DNA of 64,000 nt from Rugalucina vietnamica (GCA_964017185.1 OZ024870.1:24885621-24949620); one strand, 5' to 3'. Shown: positions 22,661 to 35,131, counted from the first letter of the stretch. Program-made: numbers and translations. Notes: generated by a model from the letters alone, not told the origin.

Positions 22661-23019
22661 GGATATACAATAAACCAATGTTGATATTCAAAACCGTTTA
22701 TCTATGTATTATGCCGCTTACGCGATATAAATTTATTAAATTTTCGTGTTGCTCCGGTAAGCTTTTTCGACTGTTCCCGGTACGGTTCGTTAAGTTTTTA
22801 CGGAAACTTCTCCTTAGTAAAGGACGGTCATAAAGTGTATTACAAATGCACTTTTTAAGGAAAATCCTAGCTAAGGTATAAACTTAACTTAAACCGCTAA
22901 GGAGGCCTTAACTTAAGGAATGATTGTAATTCTGGGCCCTGATCAGGTAAGCGGATAGATTCTAGATTTTCTGTCGCTGAATCACCATGCATAGTTTCTA
23001 TAGCGCAGTTCATATGATT

Positions 23020-23256
23020 GAGCTGCATCCTGAGAAAACCAACATTAAGCATATGCGAAATCAAAGGCACTGATCAGCTTCGCAGTAACTGTGAAGCTGA
23101 TCATCAGCGCCTTTGTTTTCAATACACGGATAGTACGGTACCTCTTCTTCTTAAATCCGAAATTTCAAGCATCTAGCCTTCTTCTGCGACTGTATAGGCC
23201 GGTTTATGTCGGACCTACTGAAAAACCACTTCGTTGTTTTTCTCATAATGAGGCTC
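23020..23256 (-). mobile_element. GAGCC-type MITE (copy 1, diverged)
   Basis: Ends GAGCTGCATCCTGAGAAAAC and TTTTTCTCATAATGAGGCTC form the family TIR. An internal hairpin AAAGGCACTGATCAGCTTCG / GAAGCTGATCATCAGCGCC lies at about 23063-23117. Related to 42068-42301 and 62701-62934, reverse orientation. Confidence 0.75.
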
Positions 23257-24134
23257 ATATACTACTACCATGCACGCTATGACTGACAGCCACGTGCGCA
23301 ATTAAGCCCAAATGAAAATTAATCCCACTGCTGTGTCAATGCTAACGAATCTTTCATTCGATCCTTGCAGCGGAAAATCATATAAGCTACCTCCCAATAA
23401 AAACACCATTACATGCATGACAAAAGGAAACAGCAGATAGGCAAAATTTAACACAGTCACTCAGATACGTGTTTGATGTATATTATCCTTTAAGATATTC
23501 TTCTTTTAAAGGAAATCTCTCTCTAATTTTCAGATAGCCAACATCAGTGCAGGCCAATATGAATCTATTCTGAACAAAACTTCCCTTGGGAATACTTTTG
23601 TCCCGTTATGGAAAGCCATACAATAAGTGACGTTATTCCACAAGTTGCTAGTAATGACTGTATTCATGGCAAATTCAACCAATAGCTGTTTGCAGACAGG
23701 TATTGGACAAGTTTGCTCAGTATCTCGTAGGAATCCAATACAATGGTTTCGATCAAGGGTCCATGCACAAATATTGCAATGTCTAAGAGCATGAATGTTA
23801 TCTTTCATGCAACTTTGATGCATTTCATAGGTGACGTTTTGTCACGTGCCATATCAGACATTGTCTTACCATGTCACCTATGGTTGCCTTTGCTATGTGT
23901 GCTCAGTTGATTTCAACACTCTCTGCAGTTGGTCGGATATATAATACACGCTACTGATTGTGCTACAGTGCCATTGCCCGGAATAATTGCCTGGAATAAT
24001 ATTAACAAGTTGTTGAACGGAGATACTAAAATATTTATTGTGTGAAATGTGATTGTTATCTTTGTTTGTAATTAAGTGATTGATAAGGAGTTTAAACAAC
24101 TGAATCGATCCGGTAAAGTGCTCGGTGTTGTAAT
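23257..24134. other. Noncoding DNA
   Basis: No gene or known repeat recognised. Confidence 0.45.
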
Positions 24135-24413
24135 CATGATGAAAACATGTCTGTGTAATGTATACCCCCTTGAACCCCACTTTTATATAGCAAAAGTGGG
24201 GTTTGCTGGGGTTTGCCTATTTTTCGTATTTTTGCTCCAAAACATAGATTGTGGGTACTCGTTAGAACCGCCTCGGCGAGGCGGTTCTAACGTGAACACA
24301 CAATCTATGTATTGAGCAAAAATAAGAAAAATATCAAACTTTTTAAGCTGAAAATTTTCAATTTTTAAAGCTCAAAAAATCTCTTTTTATTGCATGGACA
24401 AGTTTTCGTAATG
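24135..24413 (+). mobile_element. Palindromic-core MITE, copy 1
   Basis: Ends carry a CATTAYGAAAACATG-like inverted repeat. The left half has ACCCCACTTTTATATAGCAA and a GGGGTTTG strand; the centre is the palindrome TTAGAACCGCCTCGGC and its complement, flanked by AACATAGATTGTGGGTACTC and ACACAATCTATGTT. The family is about 280 bp, with no coding capacity, and has at least six near-full copies plus fragments in this window. Confidence 0.85.
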
Positions 24414-26329
24414 TTGTAGTTATGTTGTGATTGCGTTTAGTGCGCTGAAAATTTTAAAGTGATGCTTGCATATAAGGAGCTTTGGCATGCAGCGAGCATT
24501 CACCTTGACTAATAAAAAGAAGTTTATGTATTTGCAGTCCTCGCTGACGAATATTTCATTAGAATAGCACAGTAGGTGCATAGATAGTAAATTATTTTGT
24601 ACAGGCCAGCCACAATACTCTGTCGCACACAATTCTTTGTTTATTTACAGTTTAAATATACCCGCAGTATATCTTTAACGGAGATATCGGTAAAAATGTA
24701 AAAAAATATAATTGTAAATGAACGATGGATTGTTTTGTGCCACTAGAAATCGACAGTACTGTAGGTAAATGCTTTACCATTTAATAACATTTACAAAGGC
24801 CTGAGAAGCAATAACTTGGATTTAGCCAACCCAGAGAAGACTGTTTGTGAACATGATCCCAGAGCGCTTCGTGCAGGTCCTACTTTGACAACAATGCGTC
24901 TCAAGAAAACAGATGATTACAGGTGAAACAAATGTTACCTGGTATTTTAGAATCAAAGCGCTTTGGTTTTCGTTTTGTTTTTTATGAACCAAATAGTATT
25001 AAAAACGGTATTTTTACCTCGACACAGACTTATTCATTCATAAATATTCCGGAATAGAGAATTGCATTTAATAATACACTTTCCGCGTTCAGCCAATTGT
25101 AGCACAATTGTTGCACCTATGGATGATAGCATGAATGTAATATCTGGACTGAACGGCTTTGTTCGCATATCCCATTCAACTGTTTCCCATGGGGAATGCT
25201 TTAGTTTATTCTTTTTACCTAATAAATAAAGCATTTGTTTGCTTATGCGTGAAAGTTGGCAGTTGAAATTTGTTCTGCCATGCTTTGTAATCTATCATTT
25301 CATCATGCCGATAGGTTTTCAAACAATTCGTTTTCTTCGATTCTCAGTTCTAAGAATAAGAAAGTGTTCTGTAAGTCAACTAAACAATTTCTTTCCGAAA
25401 TAAAAACCGAAAATCAGTATGCCTGGTGCCAAAGGGCATTTTTAAAACCTCTAAATGACATCTGTTGCTGGAAAAAAAGGTTGACACCTTCTCACTCGGT
25501 GAGAAATGCAATAACAAATTCATAATTTTCTTGTTTGCACATATGTTTTGCATTTTCGTGTACCTTGATCTTATTTCTGAGAAAAGCACAGATACAACTA
25601 ATGATCAGAATTATCGAGTTTTGTCGTCTCAGCATTGTCACACATTTGACCACTTAAAGTAAAAGAGAACCGAGCAATGTATACGCTTATAAATGATACT
25701 ACGTAGTTCTCAACATAAAATACGCCATTCAATCATACGCCTTCAATGGAAGCCGTATTTTCTAGTTTCAATACAATCGCGCTAATTTAAGAAGTTTCAT
25801 CATAGACATTAAACATACTAAGCATAGATTGTTTACCTCTTCTGCAGAGTTTTGCCGTGTGTCAAGTTGGTCGCGGATTCAAACTTAATTGATATCAAGG
25901 TTTCTATTATATTCTCACACGTCATGGACTACTAAGGGCTTATATGGTGCTGTTCACCTTTGTACATGTACAAAACTTGTTCTAATGATCATGAGGGTTT
26001 CACAGATTGGTTTGCCTCTTGTGTTTGTCTCTTACATGTATGTTTAGCCAGCTCTATTACATTGACAGGGATATCTTCTTCATCAAATTAGCAATACATA
26101 ATTTTAGCATTGCGTATAATTAACTTATAACTTTACTTTTGTTTCAACAAGTACAAACAATATGACCGTAAGACCTTATGGAGATCATTTTGTGGTCTTT
26201 TAGATGGCATTTTTATTTGCCTGGTAATGTTTTAAAGAAAATGCCCAGAAAGCTAATAGACCGAGTTATGGATATCTCTTGACCTTCAAAACGACACGTG
26301 CATACAGTTTGTTATAAGGAATTTTCACG
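24414..26329. other. AT-rich DNA, partly an old segmental repeat
   Basis: No gene recognised. 25690-25860 resembles 26395-26570 (ATTCAATCAT, GAAGCCGTAT, TTCATC-AGACA spacing) and 43900-44050. Confidence 0.45.
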
Positions 26330-27130
26330 CCCTTGACCATTTAAAATAATAGAACTGAACATTATCTGTTACTTGATTAATAATGCATACGCTTGTTCTC
26401 AGCATATAATGCGTCATTCAATCATTCCACGCATTCAGTAGAAGCCGTATACAGTTAAACTATAACTGCAATACAACAGAAGCAATATTAGTGGCTTCAT
26501 CGAAGACACCAATGAGACTAATGTACCTAATCTGAACAGACGTTTTACCATCTGCGTGAAGAATGGTTAACAATGTGCTCATACACAAATGTAGCTGTTA
26601 TTAATGTTTGTCTTGCATATTCAATTGCTTCCCGATGAAGCTCAGTTCGCTGTCTAGTATTCTGTATGGTCATGAGTTCTTTCGTCGAAGGCATGACCAG
26701 ACTTTCTGCATAAATAACTATCGTCCAGATCTATTGCTCAACTTAGCTGCCCGTCGTAACTTTGCGATATGTTGCGTAGCAGAAAGGTTGCTCCCCTGTT
26801 CAGTAAGTTAAGAACTAGATTTTAGGCAATTATGCTCAAAGTACCCAATATATCCCCAGGATATATTCAATGGAATCGAAACGTTCTCTCGTGTGTAGAT
26901 TTCATGTTAAAGTATTCTCATGGGTAATCTGCTGAGCATTCTTAACAGTAAATTATTGGAACTAGGATCTCAACAGTGTTTACTTATGGTCTATGTAGAT
27001 TCAAGCTAAGTAAACAGACGATGTAATGAAACCAAGAACCATGATTTAAACACACAAGTTGTAATTTTGGAAACGTAAAACAAGACAAATAAGCAGAATT
27101 ACATAGTTGAGATTCTTAAGGCAATCTGAG
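26330..27130. repeat. Old low-copy segmental repeat (copy A)
   Basis: Two patches, 26395-26600 and 26930-27090, match 43890-44060 and 44695-44870 in the same order. The second patch also matches 32165-32330 (shared GTTTACT, GATTCAAG, ATGAAA and AACACACAA blocks). Divergence is high, indicating old duplication. Function unknown. Confidence 0.55.
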
Positions 27131-28139
27131 TATTGAGTACCGATCCGTATACAGCTGAATACCAAACAACTCTACTGGAAACAGGAAGACAGGTATAACT
27201 TACTTTTGACCTTAGAAAGACCGAAAGTTATAGAAATCCATGGTAAAGCGCCAGATGGGCAAAACTGGATTAAAAAGCGTTAAAAAATGAAAAAAGAAAA
27301 GGAAAACATTGCCCTTTGATATCACAAAGTAGATGTATCTGTTTAAAAATAAAACGCGAAAATCTGAGTGTTATTTCACGTACTGTTTGGTTCAACGTTG
27401 ATCTGTCGAGGGTCAAAACTGAATAAAATGATTTTGACACAAGTTTTAGTGTGTCAAATCTATTGCCAAAAAGGTGCGTTGTTCGTGGTCTTATGTAGAG
27501 CATGCTGAAGTTTTCGCTCTAAAGGCTTATGTAATATACGAGTTCAAGCAACTCCGAACTATTTCCAAGCAGTTGACACACGTTTAAACGTTTGTCCTGG
27601 GAGATTTCTTTGCAATTAAACCGTATTTAACCGTATTTTTGTCAAAGCAAAAGTAACTTGCACGGCGTTAGAAAACACTTATAAAGAATGACAGCAAAAA
27701 TCAAGACTTCAATATGCAAGTAGAGAAGTACACAATCGTAAACAATATGGTCTAAAGTGCAATTCAATAAAATGCATTGTGAAAAAATAATTGGACGACA
27801 TGACAGGCCGCCAGATACTCATAATAACGTCTCCAACAACGATCAATTAATTCTCATTAGCACAATGTTCAAATGAGCTAAAAGCAAACAATTTTATCCA
27901 GATCAACAGATTAGAGGAATTCAGTGTTTGCTAATTGGCAAAGTGACATGGAACAAACATCAGACAATTGAAAAAGCGACACGATGTTTGAAAATATTTG
28001 AACAAGTCTGCTTTTTTTGGTTCCTTTTGTTTAAGACAGCTTTAAAAGTCATTTTTAAGAATGCTCAATAACAGAAACAGTTGTCCAAACGATCCTTCGA
28101 ATGTGCAGTGAATAACAACACTGGTCTGAGCCAGCCAGC
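27131..28139. other. Noncoding DNA
   Basis: No gene or known repeat recognised. Confidence 0.45.
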
Positions 28140-28943
28140 ATATTCACTGTGTATAACCGTACAGTGAGCCAAAACGGAAGTGACACCAACTGTACGCAAA
28201 TATATCACTAGTTCCTAGCGATAAACAAAGACGCTCACGTTTTTCATACCGAGGTAAGTTCACTTTCACACGACACTTTTAAAAGCGGTTTTCGGTTTTG
28301 AATAGCGAACTAAGCATAGTTTTCATTCATGATTTTCAAAACACCCGAACACGATGTATCTGTCTGCAAATCAGCATTTAATGCACGAAATCACTAAGAT
28401 TTATTATTTTTCGCCTGTAAGTACGACAGATTTTCCTCTAGAAAGGTTTGTTCTGATACACAATGTGGAACGTTTTGCTGCTAGAACAGGCATATAATCT
28501 ATTATCACAAAAACCCTTTACTCGATTTGGGCACAGAAACTCTAACAAGTAAATAATGGTCTCTTGAAAACAGCCACCCTGTTTTCAACAACTGTACGAC
28601 TAGTTACCTAGACACATTTCGTGTCTGTACGAATAGTTCTAAAATAGATATACATTTCAAATCATCTCCTTCACTGATTCTAAGGAATGATAGTGGTGTG
28701 TAGACTACCTGCCCTTATATAATTACTGCTATATCGTATTCAGATTTTGTAATTAGTTTCACCTTACTCAAATTGGATCATAATTGATAGATGTTTCAAT
28801 AAAATACTAGCATCACCCTGGTGTCTTATATATTGGCAAAACCACGTCTCGGTTTTCTATTCAGCGTAGGATAAAATGTGAAATACTGGCAGCATTCTGT
28901 TAACCGAAAATGTGGGGAAAAACCAGTAACACTTGTATGTGGA

Positions 28944-29902
28944 CAGAGACCTGTAATTCTAACGTTACAGGCGATTGGCCCAAAGTGTGGGCATATCTAC
29001 CGCGGCAAATTTAAGATGTAATGCTACCTACGATTGGTCATAAATGCGTATCTATCAAAAGGTACAGTAAGCAGGAACAATCAGAAAGAGAATCCATCCA
29101 AAAACCGGATGGGAAAAAAAACTAAATTAACAATCAGGCACTTATACCAACAAAACATATCGTAAGTCGAATGAGCCGCTATTTTTTCAATAGGTGGCCA
29201 CTCGGTTATCTAAACGTAACTAAAAATATACAAACATACATAAGGCGCAAACTGCACAAAAAGTCATAAAACAACAAGAACCACCACATAAGTATCGCCT
29301 TGGGACGATCAGTAATATAAAATTACTTGCGGGCTTAAATCGATTTTTCAGGTACCTCACCTCACAGCTTCTGCAGTGGTTCACCTAATCTTTTTGTGAT
29401 AGTCATAGTTGTGAGTTCTGTGTTGATACTGCCAGAAGAAGCGCGACACTCGTACCGGTTATAGAATAAATAATGCACTTAATCTAAATGCAAAATCTTT
29501 CGAATGAAAGAGAAAGGTATAATAGAAGCCCACATCTCAGGTCCATGTCTAATAGAAACGTCTTTTGTCACATGAAAGTATAACATTTCTTGAATATGTT
29601 GCTATATTGTGTGATTTAATCAGCTGCTGTTTTGCCATACAATGGCCAAATTGCGGATGTAGTGATTTTTGAATGATCATTTTTTTCATTGTTGTGCGAT
29701 TTTGGATGTCCCTAAAAACAGCGAAAAATTCCGTCCTTGGATGCTAGCTGACACCCTATTTTTTCCTGCACTTGTGTTGAAGGGCAATCTCTCGCCTGAT
29801 GAATGTGTTGGGGTTCACTATGAGTTGTGAAGCATATGAATGAGTCTTGTTTGGGGGCAAATTACAATGGGAGTCTATGGGAACTGTATTTATAGGTCTC
29901 TG
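28944..29902. mobile_element. CAGAGACCT MITE, split by a PLE fragment
   Basis: Ends CAGAGACCTGTAATT and TATAGGTCTCTG are inverted repeats. The left part (28944-29056) and right part (about 29550-29902) match the uninterrupted inverted copy at 52475-52933. The intervening ~490 bases hold the PLE 3' end at 29058-29400 and flanking sequence. Confidence 0.8.
29058..29400 (-). mobile_element. 5'-truncated PLE 3' UTR inside a MITE
   Basis: Reverse complement of the PLE 3' UTR: GTAAGTCGAATGAGC, AATAGGTGGCCACTCGGTTA, AGTATCGCCTTGGGACGATC and TTCTGCAGTGGTTCAC are all present. It stops before the GGCGCCCAGG block, so it is 5'-truncated. Confidence 0.75.
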
Positions 29903-30978
29903 CGCATGTAAGAAATTCAATCTGGTGACATCAAATGCATATAAAATAAATATTTTCCAGAATTTATTGTTATGGCAACTTGGTATCTTCAATGTTATGT
30001 TACATATATAGTCCAACCATCCGCTTTGCATTCTAGCAAGCATCGGTCAACATGTTATCCATTAAGTTGAAGCGATGGTTTTGGATATACACAAGCATAA
30101 AATAGTCAATATTTCACTACAGTAACTGAGAATCACGTGGTATTGTCTACATACAAACCTATAAATGATCGGTGACAACCATTGCAATTGAGACCGAAGT
30201 TGAGTTTAGATTTTCGAGTTTCCTACTAAAGCGTTGCCTCTATTGACTGATAGATACATGTATGTGCAGGCAATGCAGAAATTGAACATTTAAGCTGACA
30301 CACTGTGACATTTGGTATGTGGCTATATACGATCCATTTGGACTCAAAAAGTATATCTATGTAATCTGCACATGAGATAACGTAATATTCAAAACATATT
30401 GTATATAAATACGCACAAAAATGGACGAAATCCGCTAAAAATAAAATTCAATGATGACACTAGTCGTACAGTTTTTTCTTGATACGTTTTAACTAGTGAT
30501 ACTGTACGCTTGTCACTAGTCGTACAGGCGATCGGAAGGGAGGCGTGCAATTCCTCGGTGAATACCCGGGTTAGTTTAATGACTTTGGGAATACCATGGT
30601 GCAGGGCTTCAACACAAATGATTTTCTTATCTTTCATTACTAGTTTGATCAAAATATGTGAACTCAGTTACCCATAATGGACTTCGAAACACAGATTTGA
30701 CGGGTCATAAAAATGAAAAGTCAGTGATTTGCCACTTAATTTACAAGATACACTAGAAAGCATAAATATAATCACAATAAGCAACATATACGCTTATTAA
30801 GTTTTAAATTCTCTTTCCAAAACCGAAAACCCCGTTAAGATTCGTTTCCTGAATTTTAATTTACATCGACATAAATGATCGCTTACCTTAAGAAATCCTA
30901 AGGGCACTAATGATGTATATGCGTACAGTGTGTGTCACTTCCGTTTTGGCTCACTGTACGGTTATACACAGTGATATT

Positions 30979-31997
30979 TGGTAGTTTAAACAGCTCTTTT
31001 GTCGCTGCGTCTTAGGACATTTTAACAAATAAGCAGACCAAAAGCAGCACCCTTCAATTAAATAAATGATCAAGGCTGGAAATAAAATTTGTGGATTAAA
31101 CATCATCAATAAAGTTCAAGTGCTAGTATACAGATTAGTTAGATTTGCCTTTCCTTGAAAATCAGTGTACTTTTTTGTGAAGTATCTATTCATATATAAT
31201 TCACATTTTCCTATTTTAGTATCCCATGCACAAAAAAGGGGTTTCTAAACCGTATTAAATGTTAAAGATCTTTCATTAAAGATAATTTTCTACTTTCGAT
31301 TAAAAGCAAAATATAATAATTTTCCTACCTACATGTACCTACCCAAGACTAAAATTCTGGGTAGGTAAAGGACAAACATACACTTTTCTAATTAAGGCCC
31401 AAGAGTCATGTTAGTATATGGCGGTCAAAACGAAAGTAAAACGATTTCAAGGTAATTGTCTTTAAATCATAACACCGTATTGACTTAACTAGTCTGGGAT
31501 GGCTATGTGTCTGAAACGCTTATAAATTATGCAATCGTTTTGTCTCTACATATTTTTTTGTCGTTCAATTATTTAACACCTTTCAGAACTGTGTAGACGT
31601 AGAATGTTTGGTAAAGTATTTCTTTGAATATATTGTGTCGATCAAGCATAGAGCTCTTAATATTGAAGATCAAATGAAACTTGACTATAGGGTGCAGCGT
31701 TTACTTGAACCATTGTTACCTTGTTGCATTTGGGCTCAAAAGATTTTAACAAACCACAACACAAAGGTTGATTTTAAAAGACCCTGGGGATTTTGTTAGT
31801 TTTCGAAATATTTGAGCAACAGATAAAACCAACCATAAAATTGTGTGCCAATATAAGAAAACACTTGTCACTAATGAGGTCAATGGAATTTTCTGTCATT
31901 GAAATAATTACACGTTAAATCACATACTACTCATTTATGGAACCTTTTCATAACCTTGATGTGGCAAGTTCCTATAGACTTTAAACAATTTACGCCA
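30979..31997. other. Noncoding DNA with old repeats
   Basis: No gene recognised. 31430-31500 resembles 34715-34800 (AATTGTCTTTAAATYATGAC, GTCTGAAACGCTTATAAAT). 31650-31730 shares GCAGCGTTTACTTGAACCAT with 42558 region. Confidence 0.5.
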
Positions 31998-32118
31998 TTA
32001 GGATAACATCTAAACCCCCTTATGATATAGTAAAGCTGGGGTATACAGTGGTAAATATCTTTTTCATATTTATGATCCATAGTAATTGTGGGTACTTGTT
32101 AGAACCGCCTCGGCGTGT
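31998..32118 (+). mobile_element. Palindromic-core MITE fragment (left half)
   Basis: Left half only: CCCCCTTATGATATAGTAAA, GCTGGGGTATAC, AATTGTGGGTACTTGTTAGA and ACCGCCTCGGCG, broken off at the palindrome centre. Confidence 0.7.
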
Positions 32119-33470
32119 AAATATGTAAGTACATTGTACATGTATTATCTTGAGGATACAGCCGAGAATTCGTTACGGTAATTTAATGGAACTAAGTTCT
32201 CAGTAGTGTTTACTCATGTTTAATACCGATTCAAGGAAAAGTAAGCAAACGATGAAATCAAGAATCCTGATCTGAACACACAATATATCCTCAGTACATA
32301 AAGAAACGCAAAAGGTATATTTTCTGTCATAACTTGTACAATTTTAAAGATAACTATTTCAAATTTACAGAAAACAAAGAAAGATATGTCTCCTACCCGC
32401 AGACTGAATTCCATATTTTTACAAAGACGGACACATTGTGTTTTTCGGCGTCAATAAAGAGTACCCATAAACAAAAAGTCGCAAGAATTTGTGGTGATGA
32501 ATACTTTTTTCTTACCACACCTCTTCTGTTCATTTTTTTCCTTAAAACGATAATTCATCAGTTTCTGAATGCCTTTCATAAATCAGAATAGAGTTTGTGA
32601 GTCACTGTGGCTATCTTTGGCTGCTATAGTCAACAACATGAATAAGTGGCAAAAATGCCCAAAAACGATGGCCAATCTGGCACACTTTAAAATTTGTGTT
32701 ATAAGTAAAAATTGGACTTGGCTGCAAATGATATGAGTAAACACTTCTTTCAGAAGAATAATATTGTGTAAAACACAGCTGTATATTGTTCATAAAATGT
32801 AACGCACCTTACATTTTGACCAAAATTGGCAAGATTTTAAGATTGTCTAAAAAATTAATTCGGGGGACTAGCAAATTGCAAATTACGTTAAATTGGCGTC
32901 GAATACTGTAGTACAGTTTCATGCTATCAAATTCTAAATCCTTATCTTAACCTTGATTACATCACCTAGCGAAACTGTTTTCAATGAACCGGAAGTTCCA
33001 GAAATTTTAACTGAGGGTAAGCTTTAAGAGAGTCACATTTATGTTACTAACATTATTTAATCGAAATAGGGACATCATTTACCGAAAAGGAGACCAAAAT
33101 GCCGGATTTCGAAAGAGCTTGTTATTTGTCATAAAACGCATTTTTAAAAATCCCAGCAAAAATTCTTTTAATGAAATTCAATTAATTTTGTGTTTTTATG
33201 ATTTGCTGGACCACAATGAGCATACTCGAAGCAAAATTTTAGTAAATTATTCTCTCAATTGTGTTTTTTGGAAAAAATGTTGATTTCACAAGTTTTCACC
33301 TAAAAATTACACCCGCTTTCAAATCGCAACGAAACTCAGATGTGAAACTCTCATGTAAATTGGAAATCCTTAGAAGATATCTGGCTTATTTTATACATGT
33401 TAGTATCAACGGTCCCTCTATTTCCATATAAAGGTAACGCTTAAACATACATTATTCGATGACTAATGCG
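32119..33470. other. Noncoding DNA, partly old segmental repeat (copy B)
   Basis: 32165-32330 matches 26930-27090 and 44695-44870. The rest shows no gene or repeat I recognise; short open frames here have no motifs. Confidence 0.45.
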
Positions 33471-34605
33471 GGGCGATCAAAAAGTTCGTGCACTACTGCC
33501 ATAACTTTAAAATGACACATGATTGATATGTCAGCCTTTTGTTATACATTAACCCGATATGTGTCAAGCTTGGATGCAAACTTTCATCAAATTGTGACAA
33601 ATTCTAGTATTTCTTTGAACCCCTGAACATAACTACCCTCGACACCTCGGCTCACACCGAAACTAAAAAGTTACAAGAAAAAATAGCTGTTCTTTGGAAC
33701 TTCTTCTGCCATCACTTTGAAGACAACCATCACCCCGTAATATACCAGACTTAAGCTGAATATCAGTTCGTACTGTTTAACTCATACAAGCCTGGCGTCC
33801 CTTTTGTGGGACATAGGCAAACAGAATAGCCCCAGATGTGACGCCGCAGAACGCGGCGTCCCATCTGGGGCTATTCTGTTTGCGTAGAGAATTTTCATCG
33901 AAAAATTAAATAAAATTCAAAAACCACTCCTGATGCCCCTAAAACTGAAAGTAGACTCATCCAATTGATAATGGTGGGAAAATCCATTCGTCAAATATGG
34001 GTTAAAACATTTAAGAACCCATACATTTCCCTAAATCTGAGGGCTCCTGTCATTGTCTAGTCATGAACTTCATATTCAACCATAATATGTCATTTCACGT
34101 AAAATTGCCCGTCCCTAGGGGGTCCATACCGAAAATCCCTTTAAACCTCCAGGCAGCATAATGCTGATATAGAATTAGACTCACGCCCATGGCAGAATTT
34201 AAAATAGATGGTTGGGTGTGGATTGTTTGCTTTTAAGGCGTCATAACCTGAAATTGACACGCTATCATTTGTGATCGCGATTCGGTCGGTGCAGAAAGAA
34301 TTTTGGAGAAATTGTGTAGGTTGTCTTGGACAGAAACCATACTGCGCAATATATAGTGGTTGAAAGCTACCAATCACATAGGTTCACACCTGTCTCTGTC
34401 AATAAAATTAGAGCCTAAACTACCCTGTGCATCACGCAAACATGACGCTTTCTGGAGTGCTCAAACTATTTGCAGGTAGAGATATTGAAAGGGCTTTAAT
34501 TTGTACAACACTTGCAAATCTCAATATAAATATATCACAAACTTATTTTGATATCTATCACCATTACAACGTTATGACCTAAGTGCATGAACTTTCTGAT
34601 CGCCC
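33471..34605. mobile_element. TIR element, GGGCGATCA ends
   Basis: The left end GGGCGATCAAAAAGTTCGTG and the reverse complement of the right end, GGGCGATCAGAAAGTTCATG, form a ~25-bp TIR continuing as CACT. No clear target duplication. The ends recall those of mariner/Tc-type elements but no transposase frame is recognisable, so the class is left open. It contains the strong hairpin at 33817-33883. Confidence 0.65.
33817..33883. repeat. 31-bp-arm hairpin
   Basis: Arms 33817-33847 and 33853-33883 pair with one mismatch around a five-base loop (AGAAC). The arms begin GCAAACAGAATAGCCCCAGA and are GC-rich unlike the surroundings. It may be a separate foldback insertion. Confidence 0.9.
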
Positions 34606-34852
34606 ATCGTACTTACATTAATTGCAAAACATTTTATTTACCTTATTTCTGAGCTTGGCAAATTTATTTACGAACAGACGACATTCAAGACGTAAATAAA
34701 AGTACAATACATTGAGCTAATTGTCTTTAAATTATGACACCTTTATCGACTTAACTAAGCAGGAAAGGAGACATGTCTGAAACGCTTATAAATAATGCAT
34801 ACTCGTATATGCATAATACTTATCTATATTCCCGACATAGAATGTGCCGTTT

Positions 34853-35131
34853 CATCAGGAAAACATTTCCGTGCAATAAATACCCCCTTAAACCCCACTT
34901 TTATATGGTAAAAATGGGGCATGCAGGGGTATACATATTTTTCTTATTTTTGCTCCAAAACATAGATTGTGGGTACTCGTTAGAACCGCCTCGGCGAGGC
35001 GGTTTTAACGTGTACACACAATCTATGTTTTGAGCAAAAATAAGAAAAATATCAAATTTTTTCAGCTGAAAATTTTCAATTTTTAAAGCTCAAAAAATCT
35101 CCGTTTATTGCATGGGCAAGTTTTCGTAATG
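34853..35131 (+). mobile_element. Palindromic-core MITE, copy 2
   Basis: Near-full copy: left end CAGGAAAACATTTCCGTG, AAACCCCACTTTTATATGGT, central TTAGAACCGCCTCGGCGAGG palindrome and right end GGGCAAGTTTTCGTAATG. Confidence 0.88.

Larger units (their letters stand above)
21041..22938. mobile_element. TIR element, GGCCCAGAATTACA ends
   Basis: The left end GGCCCAGAATTACAAT and the right end ATTGTAATTCTGGGCC are inverted repeats, and similarity continues inward for about 90-100 bases through TTCCTTAA, GATTTTCCTTAAA and AAGTGCATT motifs. CTG flanks both sides (21038-21040 and 22939-22941) and may be a 3-bp target duplication. A second right end at 39757-39772 is also followed by CTG, so CTG could instead be part of the element. 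No transposase. The interior holds a long poly-T (21330-21376), a hammerhead/PLE 5' remnant, a TTA microsatellite and a tRNA-like stretch. Confidence 0.75.
28145..30973. mobile_element. DNA transposon, 67-bp TIRs, 5-bp TSD (Transib/RAG-like ends)
   Basis: Terminal inverted repeats span 28145-28211 and 30907-30973, identical over the outer ~43 bases (CACTGTGTATAACCGTACAG then TGAGCCAAAACGG) and nearly so to 67. ATATT lies directly outside both ends (28140-28144 and 30974-30978); of lengths 2-8 only 5 bases match. A 5-bp duplication with a terminus starting CAC is known for Transib and ProtoRAG elements; the class assignment here is inference. Subterminal copies of ACTAGTCGTACAG occur at about 28587, 30460 and 30517. 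No transposase frame is recognisable, so this is non-autonomous. It contains the MITE at 28944-29902. Confidence 0.85.

Noticed and set aside
24200-24300. CRISPR-like spaced repeats
   Set aside because: The recurrent palindromes are scattered MITEs kilobases apart in both orientations, in a eukaryotic context; no regular spacing.
33817-33883. Bacterial-type intrinsic terminator
   Set aside because: No following T-run and no bacterial gene context; the window is animal DNA.
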